From Actibacterium sp. 188UL27-1 (lineage in GTDB: Bacteria; Pseudomonadota; Alphaproteobacteria; Rhodobacterales; Rhodobacteraceae), in the NCBI RefSeq assembly GCF_016901225.1, contig NZ_JAFEUL010000005.1, positions 62,001 through 126,000 of the forward strand: 64,000 nt of DNA. The letters are read 5' to 3'. The position numbers and the translations under genes are program-made. The notes beneath the pieces are model-generated. The model worked only from the letters and a program-made list of their open reading frames with translations. It was not told the origin of the DNA and ran no database searches. Each line of letters begins with the position of its first letter. Positions within the stretch are counted from its first letter, which is position 1. Positions 20,071 to 29,800 of this stretch are shown piece after piece.

Positions 20071-22040
20071 TCCGCAGGCACTCCTTGTGGTGTGGCCTTG
20101 CGCGCCCCCGCTGCCACCCGGTGACGCCGGTCCATCAGCGACAGGAACCCGCCCAACGCCATAATCATACACCCGGCCCAGATCCAGTTGGCAAGGGGCT
20201 TGATATAGGTGCGCACAGCCCAGCCCCCGTTGGCCTGCTGATCGCCGATCACCAGATACAGATCGCGAAACACGCCGTTATCAATCGCCGCCTCTGTCGT
20301 GGGCATACCGGCAACGGGGTAGATGCGTTTTTCGGGCTGCAATGTCGCCACCAGGCGATCATCTCTTGCGATATCGATGGTCGCCATGGTCGACAGGTAA
20401 TTCGGCCCCTCGACCTCCGACACGTCCCGCAAGGTGATCTCGTATCCGGAAACGTCATAGCCCTGCCCGATCTGGGCCACGCGGATGTCCTCAACCTTCC
20501 AGGCGATCAAAACCGCAATCCCCAGGGTCGTCACACCCAAACCGGAATGGGCCAGCGCCTTGCCCCAATCCGCGCCCGGCAAACGGGTCAACCGTTGCAA
20601 CCTGCTGGACAGCGGACCCCGCCCGGTCCGCGTGACCAGCTCTGCCAGCGCGCCACCAACAACCCAGATACCCAGGATGAATCCCAGCGGTGCCAGGATT
20701 GATTTGCCGGTTTGCAGTGACCAAACAAGGGCCCCACCCGCAATGCTCAGCGCCAGGATGCCCCAAAGTGGCTGCATGGCGCGATCCACCTTGGCACGTT
20801 TCCACGGCAATAACGCGCCCAGCGGTAAGACGGCCGCCAATGCGACCATGAATGGTGTGAAGATCGCGTCAAAGAAATGCGGCCCCACGCTGACCACACG
20901 CTGAAAGACCATCTCTGCCACCAATGGCCAAATCGTTCCGATGAACACGACAAAACAACTCACCGCGAGCAAGACGTTGTTGACCACCAGCGCGCTTTCC
21001 CGGCTGACCATGCTGAAAACTCCCCGCGCCTCCAACGAGCCTGCGCGAAAGGCGTAAAGCGTCAGCGCGCCGCCCAGGAAAATGGCCAGGATCAACAGGA
21101 TCAGCACACCCCGGTCCGGGTCATTTGCAAAGGCATGGACACTGGTCAACACGCCGGATCGCACGATGAATGTCCCGATCAGGGAAAATCCAAAGGCCAG
21201 AATGGCCAGCAAAACAGTCCAGCTTTTCAGCGCCTCACGCTTTTCAACCACGATCGCTGAATGCAGAAGGGCCGCCGCCAGCAGCCATGGCATAAAGCTG
21301 GCATTCTCCACCGGATCCCAGAACCAGAAGCCGCCCCAGCCCAGTTCATAATAGGCCCACCACGATCCCAGCGCGATCCCGATGGTCAAAAACACCCAAG
21401 CCGCAAGCGTCCAAGGGCGCACCCACCGCCCCCAAGCCGCATCTACGCGGCCTTCGATCAACGCCGCAACGGCAAAGGAAAATGCCATCGAAAGCCCGAC
21501 ATAGCCCAGATACAGAAACGGTGGATGAAAGGCGAGACCCGGATCCTGCAACAGCGGGTTCAGGTCCTGCCCGTTCATCGGCGGCGTCTCGAGCCGCAGG
21601 AACGGGTTCGAGGTGAACAGGATGAACGCATAGAATGCCACACTGACCGAGGCCTGCACGGCCAGCACCCGCGCCCTGAGGGTGGCCGGTAGGCCCTGAC
21701 CGAACCACGCGGCCGACGCGCCGAATCCCGCCAGGATCATGACCCATAACAGCAGGCTGCCTTCATGATTCCCCCAAACCCCCGACACTTTGTAAATCAT
21801 CGGTTTCAGCGTGTGGGAATTCAGCGTGACCAGCCGCAACGAAAAATCAGACGTCACAAATGCATAGGTCAGCGCGAAAAAACTCGCCGCGACTAGAACG
21901 AATTGTGCGGTCGCGGCAGGTTGCGCCAACGCCATCCAGCCGGTCCAACGGTTATGCGCGCCCACCAGCGGCACAACGGTTTGGACGCAGGCCACAACTG
22001 CCGCCAGGATTAAGGCGAAATGACCGAGTTCAATAATCAT
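20067..22040 (-). CDS. ccmF: Haem lyase CcmF
   Basis: Polytopic membrane protein (657 aa), core of the system that ligates haem to apocytochrome c. The Trp-rich haem-handling motif is ELGWGGFWFWDPVENASFMPWLL around residue 230; many membrane spans and conserved histidines follow. It begins about 40 bases beyond a strong minus-strand terminator (22079-22109), so although ccmE lies upstream it probably has its own promoter rather than reading through from the lysis cassette. Confidence 0.95.
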   Translation of the reverse strand: MIIELGHFALILAAVVACVQTVVPLVGAHNRWTGWMALAQPAATAQFVLVAASFFALTYAFVTSDFSLRLVTLNSHTLKPMIYKVSGVWGNHEGSLLLWVMILAGFGASAAWFGQGLPATLRARVLAVQASVSVAFYAFILFTSNPFLRLETPPMNGQDLNPLLQDPGLAFHPPFLYLGYVGLSMAFSFAVAALIEGRVDAAWGRWVRPWTLAAWVFLTIGIALGSWWAYYELGWGGFWFWDPVENASFMPWLLAAALLHSAIVVEKREALKSWTVLLAILAFGFSLIGTFIVRSGVLTSVHAFANDPDRGVLILLILAIFLGGALTLYAFRAGSLEARGVFSMVSRESALVVNNVLLAVSCFVVFIGTIWPLVAEMVFQRVVSVGPHFFDAIFTPFMVALAAVLPLGALLPWKRAKVDRAMQPLWGILALSIAGGALVWSLQTGKSILAPLGFILGIWVVGGALAELVTRTGRGPLSSRLQRLTRLPGADWGKALAHSGLGVTTLGIAVLIAWKVEDIRVAQIGQGYDVSGYEITLRDVSEVEGPNYLSTMATIDIARDDRLVATLQPEKRIYPVAGMPTTEAAIDNGVFRDLYLVIGDQQANGGWAVRTYIKPLANWIWAGCMIMALGGFLSLMDRRHRVAAGARKATPQGVPAE

Positions 22041-22078
22041 TTGTCATAAGTAGCGGCCCGGATGCTGGCCGCCAACGC

Positions 22079-22109
22079 AAAACGGCCTGCGACATAGTCG
22101 CAAGGCCGT
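22079..22109 (-). terminator. Terminator of the lysis cassette
   Basis: Minus-strand stem ACGGCC-T-TGCGAC / GTCGCA-GGCCGT (12 pairs, one bulged T, three-base loop) is followed by TTTT. It lies 30 bases after the last lysis gene (22139) and before ccmF. Confidence 0.75.
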
Positions 22110-22138
22110 GATCAGTGTCTCACTTGTTCAGGCAACCA

Positions 22139-22345
22139 TCAAACGACGATGAACCCACCTTTCAGAACATAGGCGATCAGCGCGGTCAGCAACGCACCAA
22201 AAACCAGGCGCACCAGCCATTTCAACATGTCCTCGATGGAGCCCAATCGTTTCTCCACGGCCAATCGATGGACCTCATCTACCGCGTTGCGCATCTCAAG
22301 TGCATGCAGACGGCGGTCCACCTGGCGGCACCACTCTTCATCCAT
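22139..22345 (-). CDS. Small XhlA-like membrane protein of the lysis cassette
   Basis: A 68-residue protein starting at MDEEWCRQVDRRLHALE. A coiled-coil N-terminal half ends in EKRLGSIEDMLKWLVR, followed by one membrane span (LVFGALLTALIAYVLKGG). This layout matches XhlA-type haemolysin/lysis accessory proteins. ATG 22345 overlaps the holin stop by eight bases, so it is translated with the holin. A longer upstream start would lie inside the holin gene and is not needed. Confidence 0.75.
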   Translation of the reverse strand: MDEEWCRQVDRRLHALEMRNAVDEVHRLAVEKRLGSIEDMLKWLVRLVFGALLTALIAYVLKGGFIVV

Positions 22346-22895
22346 GGCCGTGCCTCCAGTCCCGCAATGCGGGGTTGTCAGACGTGTTGCCGGTGCCATC
22401 CATGGGTTGATCGACGACATCCTGCCCTCCCTCTAACGCCTTGAGCGTTCTCAGGTTTTCGGTCACCACCTTGGTCTGCCCCATGGTCGCGGCGATGGAG
22501 CGTTGGAACTCCTGCCCCTTCGCCTGGTGACGCGCACCAAAATAGAACGAAACGATGGCACCCATCAGCCACCACAGAGGCTCTGGCACCAGGGCGATGC
22601 CTTGCATCCGTTCGGCAAACCAAATCGGATCCACCATGGCGCTGACGAACAGGCCCAACGTACCAATGGCCAAGGCCGGCCGGGGCAGACGGTTAAGTCC
22701 GTCAATCATCCGGTCGAACAGACCCTTGCGCGGCACAGCGAACTCGGCCGCAAACTGGTCAAGCGCCGCGCCATTTTGCGCCAGGCTGCGCACCGCCTCG
22801 GCCTCCGCATTTGGGCGAAACACCTCCGCGGTCTCCCGGATCACGTTACGACCAGAGCCGAACAAAAAACCCAGAACCCCGTCGATCAACCCCAT
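22338..22895 (-). CDS. Holin, gene-transfer-agent type (3TM family)
   Basis: The 185-residue protein has a short N-terminal segment (MGLIDGVLGFLFGSGRNVIRE), a soluble region, two clear membrane spans (ALAIGTLGLFVSAMVDPIWF and EPLWWLMGAIVSFYFGA) and a charged tail. This fits the three-span holin family linked to GTA release (Pfam GTA_holin_3TM, from memory). It would open the inner membrane so the endolysin can reach the wall. It overlaps the endolysin gene by 10 bases and the XhlA-like gene by 8. Confidence 0.82.
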   Translation of the reverse strand: MGLIDGVLGFLFGSGRNVIRETAEVFRPNAEAEAVRSLAQNGAALDQFAAEFAVPRKGLFDRMIDGLNRLPRPALAIGTLGLFVSAMVDPIWFAERMQGIALVPEPLWWLMGAIVSFYFGARHQAKGQEFQRSIAATMGQTKVVTENLRTLKALEGGQDVVDQPMDGTGNTSDNPALRDWRHGHG

Positions 22896-23497
22896 TTGGC
22901 GACCCGTGCGCGATGCCCGGCCTCCGTCAGGTGATATTTCGGGCTGATGAACTCCTCGGCCCGGGTGATCCAGCCACCCTTGCCGCCATTGCGACGCCGC
23001 GCATATTTCCGGCTTTTCGGGCGACGGTCGGCCAGCGCGTAATAGTAATTGCGCCGGGCAATCCCATAGGCATCGGCCAGGTGACTGGGCGCCTCACGCT
23101 CCGCCGCCTGTGCCGCACCGATGGTCTGGGGCCCGATGGCACCATCGACACTGATCTGCTGACCCATCTGCCGCAGCAAGCGCTGCAGGATTTTCACCGC
23201 ATTCCCGCCCGCGTTGACATACATGTCAAAGACGCTGGCTTGGATCGACTTCGGCAAGGACGCGATGCGCGGCCGGACAAAGTAATGTTCGATGAAAATC
23301 TCAACGGCCTTGGCCCGATCCAGCCGTTTCACATCGGCCACCGTGACGCGGCCATCGCCGGTCAAATCGATGCCCAGCCGCCGCATGGTCCCGATGGTGA
23401 CGCCCCATTTCGTGGCCCCGCCCGGATCATCCGGGTCATTCACATAGCCGCCTTCCCGGCGGACGATCTCTTCCGCAATATCCTGAACTGTTTGCAT
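22886..23497 (-). CDS. Endolysin: N-acetylmuramidase (GH108) with peptidoglycan-binding domain
   Basis: The 203-residue protein has a glycoside hydrolase 108 domain: the catalytic Glu in EEIVRREGGYVNDPDDPGG, then ATKWGVTIGTMRRLG and VFDMYVNAGG. A C-terminal peptidoglycan-binding part (ISVDGAIGPQTIGAAQ) follows. It has no signal peptide, so it needs the adjacent holin. GAAGAGG precedes the ATG. In Rhodobacter capsulatus a similar endolysin/holin pair, outside the structural cluster, releases the gene transfer agent. I infer the same role here. It separates ccmE from ccmF. Confidence 0.88.
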   Translation of the reverse strand: MQTVQDIAEEIVRREGGYVNDPDDPGGATKWGVTIGTMRRLGIDLTGDGRVTVADVKRLDRAKAVEIFIEHYFVRPRIASLPKSIQASVFDMYVNAGGNAVKILQRLLRQMGQQISVDGAIGPQTIGAAQAAEREAPSHLADAYGIARRNYYYALADRRPKSRKYARRRNGGKGGWITRAEEFISPKYHLTEAGHRARVAKWG

Positions 23498-23554
23498 GTG
23501 CCTCTTCCCCTGGCAGTAACGTTTTATTCACCAATGGGAAGCTGCCTGAAGAGG

Positions 23555-23569
23555 TTAAAGAAACCTTTA
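23555..23569. promoter_or_regulatory. CtrA-like box upstream of the endolysin
   Basis: TTAA-N7-TTTA (TTAAAGAAACCTTTA), one base off the CtrA consensus TTAA-N7-TTAA, lies 58 bases before the endolysin start and just behind ccmE. CtrA controls GTA and lysis genes in Rhodobacterales, so the position is suggestive. The motif is short and one mismatch is present. Confidence 0.35.
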
Positions 23570-23585
23570 CCCGACCGTACGGTGG

Positions 23586-24035
23586 TTAAGAGCCGGTCTC
23601 GGGTTCCTGGTAAACACCCTGTTCTTTCAGCGCGTCGATCACCTCTTGTGGCATATAGGTTTCATCATGTTTCGCCAGTATTTCAGTGGCTTGGAAGACA
23701 CCGTCAATGTAGCGCCCAGTGGCCACCGTGCCTTCACCCTCACCAAACAGATCAGGGCGAATACCGGTATAGGCCACGGGGATGGAGGCCGCCCCATCCG
23801 TCACCGAAAACGTGATCGACTCACCCTGACCGATCACAAGCGTGCCTTCCTCGACCAGACCGCCCAATCGGATCACCAGATTGGCCGGAACAGGATCGGC
23901 AGCCAGTTCAGACGGGCTTTTAAAGAACTGAAACGCATCATCCGGTAGAAACCACAACAACCCCAAAACCCCGGCCAGGCACGCAAAAGCCAAGCCAATG
24001 ATCTGGATACGTCTTTGTTTTTTCAGACCTTTCAT
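23586..24035 (-). CDS. ccmE: Cytochrome c maturation haem chaperone CcmE
   Basis: Periplasmic haem chaperone (149 aa) that carries haem covalently to CcmF. A single N-terminal anchor (IIGLAFACLAGVLGLLWFL) is followed by a beta-barrel domain, with the haem-binding His in EILAKHDETYMPQE. It starts 10 bases after argC. In a classical ccm order ccmF would follow; here three lysis genes intervene. Confidence 0.95.
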   Translation of the reverse strand: MKGLKKQRRIQIIGLAFACLAGVLGLLWFLPDDAFQFFKSPSELAADPVPANLVIRLGGLVEEGTLVIGQGESITFSVTDGAASIPVAYTGIRPDLFGEGEGTVATGRYIDGVFQATEILAKHDETYMPQEVIDALKEQGVYQEPETGS

Positions 24036-24045
24036 GCTTACCTCC

Positions 24046-25074
24046 CTATGGAAAGACTGGCGCCATCAACAGCCCCGCCGTCTCCTCTTCGCCGAGCATC
24101 ACGTTCGCATTTTGCACAGCCTGGCCCGAAGATCCCTTGGTCAGATTGTCCAATGCCGCATAAACGGTGGCCCGCCCTGCTTTGCGTTCCGCCACCACGC
24201 CAAGATGAACATAGTTCGACGCGCGCACGGATCTTGTCGACGGGGCCTGCCCCAGGGGCAAAACATGGCAAAACGGTTCATTTGAATACACCGCGATAAG
24301 TGCCGCATGGATCTGATCCGCATCGCCATGAACATAGGCCGCCGCCAAAATACCCCGGTTCGCGGGCACGAGGGTTGGCGTGAACTGGATCTCAATAGGC
24401 CGCCCCGCCGCACGGCTCAGTTCCTGGTCGAACTCCCCAAGGTGCCGGTGTTTGGCCCCCACCGCATAGGGGTAATATCCCTCGGATAACTCCGCGTGCA
24501 GCAGGTTCTCCTTCAGCGCCCGCCCCGCGCCAGAGACGGCGCATTTCAGGTCCAGGATGATCTCATCGGGATCGATCACCCCACCGGCCACCAAGGGCAG
24601 CAAGGCAAACAAACCCGTTGCCGCATTGCAGCCTGTCCCGGCCACGAACCGAGCCGCGGCGATGTCGTCGCGGTAAAACTCGGTCAGGCCATACACCGCT
24701 TCTTTCTGCAATTCGACCGCGTCATGCGGTTTGCCGTACCACGTCTGGTAATCCACCGGGTCGCGCAGCCGGAAATCCGCGCTTAGATCCACAACTTTCA
24801 AATCCCGCGGGAGGTTCGGGATCACCCGTTGGCTGGTCACATGGGGCAACGCGCAAAAACACAGATCGATATCGCCAAAATCGGTCTCATCGATCTTAGC
24901 CAAACGCGGCAGTTCCAGATGGGCCAGATGCGGAAACACCTCCGCCATGGTAAGCCCAGCTTTGCGTTCGGCACATAACGCCTTGATTTCGAATGAAGGA
25001 TGAGAGGCGATCAACCGGACAAGCTCTGCGCCAGTATAGCCCGAGGCGCCAAGGATGGCGATGGAATGGGTCAT
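24046..25074 (-). CDS. argC: N-acetyl-gamma-glutamyl-phosphate reductase
   Basis: Third step of arginine synthesis: NADPH-dependent reduction of N-acetylglutamyl phosphate. The 342-residue protein has the N-terminal nucleotide motif [15 protein letters not shown] and the catalytic Cys in [17 protein letters not shown]. The C-terminus is normal. It lies 35 bases after murI and 10 before ccmE, in a minus-strand run of housekeeping genes. Confidence 0.95.
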   Translation of the reverse strand: MTHSIAILGASGYTGAELVRLIASHPSFEIKALCAERKAGLTMAEVFPHLAHLELPRLAKIDETDFGDIDLCFCALPHVTSQRVIPNLPRDLKVVDLSADFRLRDPVDYQTWYGKPHDAVELQKEAVYGLTEFYRDDIAAARFVAGTGCNAATGLFALLPLVAGGVIDPDEIILDLKCAVSGAGRALKENLLHAELSEGYYPYAVGAKHRHLGEFDQELSRAAGRPIEIQFTPTLVPANRGILAAAYVHGDADQIHAALIAVYSNEPFCHVLPLGQAPSTRSVRASNYVHLGVVAERKAGRATVYAALDNLTKGSSGQAVQNANVMLGEEETAGLLMAPVFP

Positions 25075-25109
25075 GAATTCAGATCCTGATATCAGGGAGC
25101 GGACAAGGG

Positions 25110-25922
25110 TTAGGCAGCATCGAATGCGATCTGTCGTCGCAAAAACTGCGTGGCCTTGTCGCTGACACGGCGCGGATCGCCGGTCGTCAGGAACACCGAA
25201 CAGTCTCCCGATCCGCGCAAATCAGGATGCCGCTGCAGGTAATCCGCCAGGCTCTCTGCCACCAGATCCGCCTGGGAAAAAACCTTGACATTCGGCCCCA
25301 ACGCGGCGCGAAAGGCCTCCTCCATCAGCGGGTAATGGGTGCAGCCCAGAATGGCGGCTTCAGGCGTTGGCATCTTGCGCTGCAACGCCTCCACATGGGA
25401 GCGGACCAGCGCTTCGGCCAGGATCAGATCGCCATCCTCGATGGCATCGACGACACCGCCGCAGGCCTGCGCCTCCACATCCACCCCGATCGCGCGAAAG
25501 GCCAGTTCCCGCTGGAAGGCCCGGCTGGCCACCGTCGCGGGCGTCGCGAACAAGGCGACATGTTTCACGGCCACCTCGCGCGGGGGGGAGTTGTCGCCCC
25601 ATTGGCGTTCGGTCAGCGCCTCGATCAGCGGCACAAAGACACCCAGCACCCGTTTGTCCTGCGGCACCCAGGCTTCCTGCATCCGGCGCAAGGCAGCGGC
25701 AGAGGCGGTGTTGCAGGCCAGGATTACCAGATCGCAACCCGCCGCCCAAAGCCGCTCCACACTGGCGCAGGTCAGATTGTAAACATCATCCGCGTCGCGC
25801 ACCCCATAGGGCGCGTGGGCGCTATCGCCCAAATAGGCAATGGGCATGTCCGGCAACCGTTTGGTAACAGCGTCCAGCACCGTCAGCCCGCCCAAACCGC
25901 TGTCAAAGATGCCAACGGCCAT
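25110..25922 (-). CDS. murI: Glutamate racemase
   Basis: Makes D-glutamate for peptidoglycan. The 270-residue protein shows [16 protein letters not shown], the first catalytic Cys in [15 protein letters not shown] and the second in [16 protein letters not shown]. It starts three bases after the acyltransferase stop, so the two are likely co-transcribed. Confidence 0.95.
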   Translation of the reverse strand: MAVGIFDSGLGGLTVLDAVTKRLPDMPIAYLGDSAHAPYGVRDADDVYNLTCASVERLWAAGCDLVILACNTASAAALRRMQEAWVPQDKRVLGVFVPLIEALTERQWGDNSPPREVAVKHVALFATPATVASRAFQRELAFRAIGVDVEAQACGGVVDAIEDGDLILAEALVRSHVEALQRKMPTPEAAILGCTHYPLMEEAFRAALGPNVKVFSQADLVAESLADYLQRHPDLRGSGDCSVFLTTGDPRRVSDKATQFLRRQIAFDAA

Positions 25923-25925
25923 GGG

Positions 25926-26801
25926 TCAGCTCTTGTACCGCTCTTCGAACTCAAACCCATAATCCAAGGATTTCAGAGGTTTGGGGCTCAAGGCATAGGT
26001 CTCTTGGCGCAAAAAATCCATCATGGCATGGGTATCGCCTGCGCGTTCGGCCAACGCAACCGGATCAATGGGTGTGCCGATGGCAATATCCACCGGCTCA
26101 TCGACCCGCGCCTTGAACTCTCGGATCAGCAGCGCCATCCGCAGCGTGTAATGCAGATGGCTGGCCACCTGAAACAGCCGCGAATTGTGCCCGTCAAAAT
26201 AGATGGGCAGCACCGTCGCCCCGGATTTGGCCACCATCCGCGCCGTGAACCCCCGCCAACCCGGATCCATCGGGCGCGAAAACGGCTTGGCCGCCGTCGC
26301 GACCGTCCCGCCGGGAAAAACGCCGATCGCCCCACCCTCGGCCAGATATTCCAACGACCGCTTCCGCGTCTCGATATTCTGACGCACCGCCTCCTTGGTC
26401 TCGTCGAATGAGACCGGCAACAGGATGCGGTTCAACTCTTCGGCTCGCTTGAACACGCTGTTGGCCAGAATACGGAAATCGCCGCGCACATGGTTTAGGA
26501 TATGGCCGATGATCAGCCCATCCAGAATGCCGTAAGGGTGGTTGGCAATCAGGATCAGAGGCCCCGTTTTCGGGATGTTCTCCATCGACCCGCCGACCAC
26601 GTTCAGGCTCAACCCGTAGCGTTCCACCATGACCTGCCAAAAATCGCGCCCGGCGGCCACGTCGTGCTCGTATCCTGCGGCGCGTTTGATCAGGCCCAGT
26701 CGCCCGGTTGCGTTCTCCAAAACACGAATGACGGCACGCCCGCCCTTGGTTTGGGCCGAGCTGGCATAACTGATCTCACGGGCCACCTGACGGTTCGGCA
26801 T
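25926..26801 (-). CDS. Lysophospholipid acyltransferase family protein
   Basis: The 291-residue protein has the acyltransferase core ILIANHPYGILDGLIIGH, a His/Asp motif of the hemolysin-like acyltransferase subfamily, and the downstream IGVFPGGTVAT block. It probably transfers an acyl chain to a lysolipid at the inner membrane; the exact acceptor cannot be told. The ATG at 26801 has GGAGG at the right distance, better than the GTG at 26807. Confidence 0.85.
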   Translation of the reverse strand: MPNRQVAREISYASSAQTKGGRAVIRVLENATGRLGLIKRAAGYEHDVAAGRDFWQVMVERYGLSLNVVGGSMENIPKTGPLILIANHPYGILDGLIIGHILNHVRGDFRILANSVFKRAEELNRILLPVSFDETKEAVRQNIETRKRSLEYLAEGGAIGVFPGGTVATAAKPFSRPMDPGWRGFTARMVAKSGATVLPIYFDGHNSRLFQVASHLHYTLRMALLIREFKARVDEPVDIAIGTPIDPVALAERAGDTHAMMDFLRQETYALSPKPLKSLDYGFEFEERYKS

Positions 26802-26879
26802 CGACACCTCCTCCGATTGAAAAGGATGTATAGCGAGATATCGCTTATGCCTAGTCCATCGGATGTTTTTTGCCCCGTG

Positions 26880-29800
26880 TTACTCCGCCGCCTGTTGCAG
26901 ATGGTGTGGCCCCGCCTCAAACGCGGCCCACAACTCCGCCTTGCGCAAAGCAGCTGTTTCGGCTGCCTTTTCCTTGACCGGGCCAAAGCCGCGGATTTGC
27001 AGCGGCAACGCGGCCAGGGCCATGGCGGCCTCCATCCGGTCCGGCGTGACTTGCGTCAAAAGACGCGCCATATCAGCCTCATATTCGCGGATCAGGCGGC
27101 GTTCCATCTTGCGCTCCGCAGTATAGCCAAACGGATCAAGCGGCGTGCCCCGCAGGGCCTTGAACCGCGCCAGCACCGGAAAGGCCCGCGCCATCCACGC
27201 ACCAAAGGCCCGCTTCTTGGGCCGCCCGTCCGGCCCGGTCCGGGACAAAAGCGGGGGCGCAAGGTGATAGGTCAGTTTCAGATCGCCATCAAACTCCGCC
27301 GCCGCCTTCTCTGCCGAGGTTCGCAACAAACGTGCCACCTCATATTCATCCTTATACGCCAGGAGCTTATGATACCCTTTCGCAACCGCCAGCTTCAGTG
27401 CCGGATCCGCGATGGGGTCGACCAGTTTGCGATACCGCTTGGCCAGTCGCGGCCCCTGATAGGCCACCAGATGCGCCTCGCGAAAGGCAATCTGCTGCTC
27501 CGGCGTACGCGGTTTTTCAACCACCTCCGCCGTCAGAACGCGCCCTGCCTCTTCCGGATGCACCGCCGCCCAGCGCCCGTATTCAAAGGCTTTCAAGTTG
27601 CCTTCGACGGCCGCCTTGTTCAGCTCAATCGCCTGTTTGATCGCGGCCATGCTCAGGGGTACAAGGCCGCGCTGCCACGCTGCCCCCAGGATCATCATGT
27701 TCGAAAAGATCGAATCCCCCAGCAAGGTCTTCGCCAGCTTCGACGCGTCAAAGAACTGAACGCCGTTCTTCAGCTTGGCTTCCAGCGACAGCTTCAACCG
27801 GTCATTCGGGATGCGAAATTCGGTATCGCGGGTGAAGTCTCCGGTGACGATCTCGGCGGCGTTCACAACTGCGCCGGTGCGCCCCGTGCCCATCAGGCCC
27901 AGCGTCTTGGCCCCCGCCGTCGTCACCAGATCACCACCGATCACGCCATGGGCTTCCCCCGTGGCCACGCGGATCGCGCTGATATGTTCCGGCCGCGCGG
28001 CGATACGGCAATGGATATGCACGGCGCCACCTTTCTGGGCCAGGCCGGCCATCTCGATCATGCCGGCACCCTTGCCGTCGATATGGGCGGCCATGGCCAG
28101 AATCGCGCCGATGGTCACAACACCGGTGCCGCCCACCCCGGTGATGACCAGGTTATGGGTGCCCCGGATCTCTGGCAGGCGCGGCGCGGGCAGGTCTGGC
28201 ACCGTCACCTCCTGCACCGGGTCCTTGCGGATCTTGGCCCCTTCGATGGTGACAAAGGATGGGCAGAACCCTTTGACACAGCTGAAATCCTTGTTGCACG
28301 ACGACTGATCGATCGCCCGCTTGCGCCCCAGCTCCGTCTCAACCGGCACGATTGACACGCAATTGCTTTGCACCCCGCAATCGCCACATCCCTCGCAAAT
28401 ATCCGTGTTGATAAAGACGCGCTTGTCCGGATCCGGAAACTCCCCCCGCTTGCGACGGCGGCGTTTTTCCGCGGCACAGGTCTGCACATAAACAATGGCA
28501 GACACACCATTGATCTTGCTGCATTCTTCCTGGGCCACTTGCAGATCTGACCGCTCGAACCGCTTGACGCCGGACGGAAAGGCGGACAGATCCACATCCT
28601 CCTTGTCGTCATAGACCAGCGCGACATGCCCCACGCCCATCGCCAGCAACTCGCGGCAGATCTGATCGGCGCTCAGATCGCCGTCATTGCGCTGTCCACC
28701 GGTCATGGCGACCGCATCGTTGAACAGGATCTTGTAGGTGATCGTGGTCCCTGCCATCAGGGCCGCGCGGATCGCTTGCACGCCCGAATGGTTATAGGTC
28801 CCGTCGCCCAGGTTTTGAAACACGTGGTCGCGGGTCGAAAACGGCGCCTCCCCGATCCAATTCGCGCCCTCCCCGCCCATCTGGGTAAAACCGACCGTCT
28901 CCCGGTCCATCCACTGTACCATGTAATGGCACCCGATCCCCGCATAGGCGCGACTGCCCTCCGGCACCTTGGTTGATGAATTGTGTGGGCAGCCCGAACA
29001 AAAATACGGCAACCGCGCCGCGATATCACTGGCATTGTCGGCCCGCCGCGCCTCATCGATCCGGGCCATCCCGGCCTTGATCCCATCGGTGCCGCGCCCT
29101 TCCTCGCATAGGATCACACCCAGTTTCGCCGCGATATCGACGGGGTCCAAGGCATAGCGGGTCGCGAACAGTTCTTCCCCGTCCTTATGCCAGCCGTAAA
29201 CCCGGCGACCGCGACGATCATCAAAGATCGCCTCCTTGACCTGCACCTCGATCAGCTTGCGCTTTTCCTCAACCACCACGATCAGGTCCAGACCTTCGGC
29301 CCAATCATGGAAGCTGTGCATATCCAGCGGCCAGACCTGCCCGATCTTGTAGGTGGTGATCCCCAACCGCTCCGCCTCTGCCGCATCAATGCCCAGCAGG
29401 CTCAGCGCGTGGACCAGATCAAGGTAATTCTTGCCAGCCGCCACAAACCCGATCTTGGCGCCCGGCTTGCCCCAAACCCGCTTGTCCATGCCATTGGCGC
29501 GGCTGAACGCCTCTGCCGCAAAACGCTTGTAGTCGATCATGCGCGCTTCTTGCTCGACCGGCGTGTCAACCAGGCGAATGCTCAACCCACCCTCGGGCAG
29601 CGCAAAATCCGGCAGGGCGAACTGCATCCGGTGCGGGTCGCCATCCACCACGGATGTCGCCTCCACCGTGTCCTTCATCGTCTTGAGGCCGACCCAGACC
29701 CCGGCAAACCGCCCCAAGGCCCAACCATAGAGCCCGTAATCCAGGATCTCCTGCACCCCTGCCGGGCTGACGATGGGCATGTAGGCGTCGACCATGGCCC

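Noticed and set aside
22139-23497. Prophage remnant
   Set aside because: There are no integrase, attachment sites or structural genes, the base composition matches the flanks, and the cassette fits a GTA-type lysis module better.
26502-28355. 617-codon plus-strand ORF opposite the acyltransferase and indolepyruvate oxidoreductase genes
   Set aside because: It spans two well-supported minus-strand genes and their gap and has no recognisable domain.
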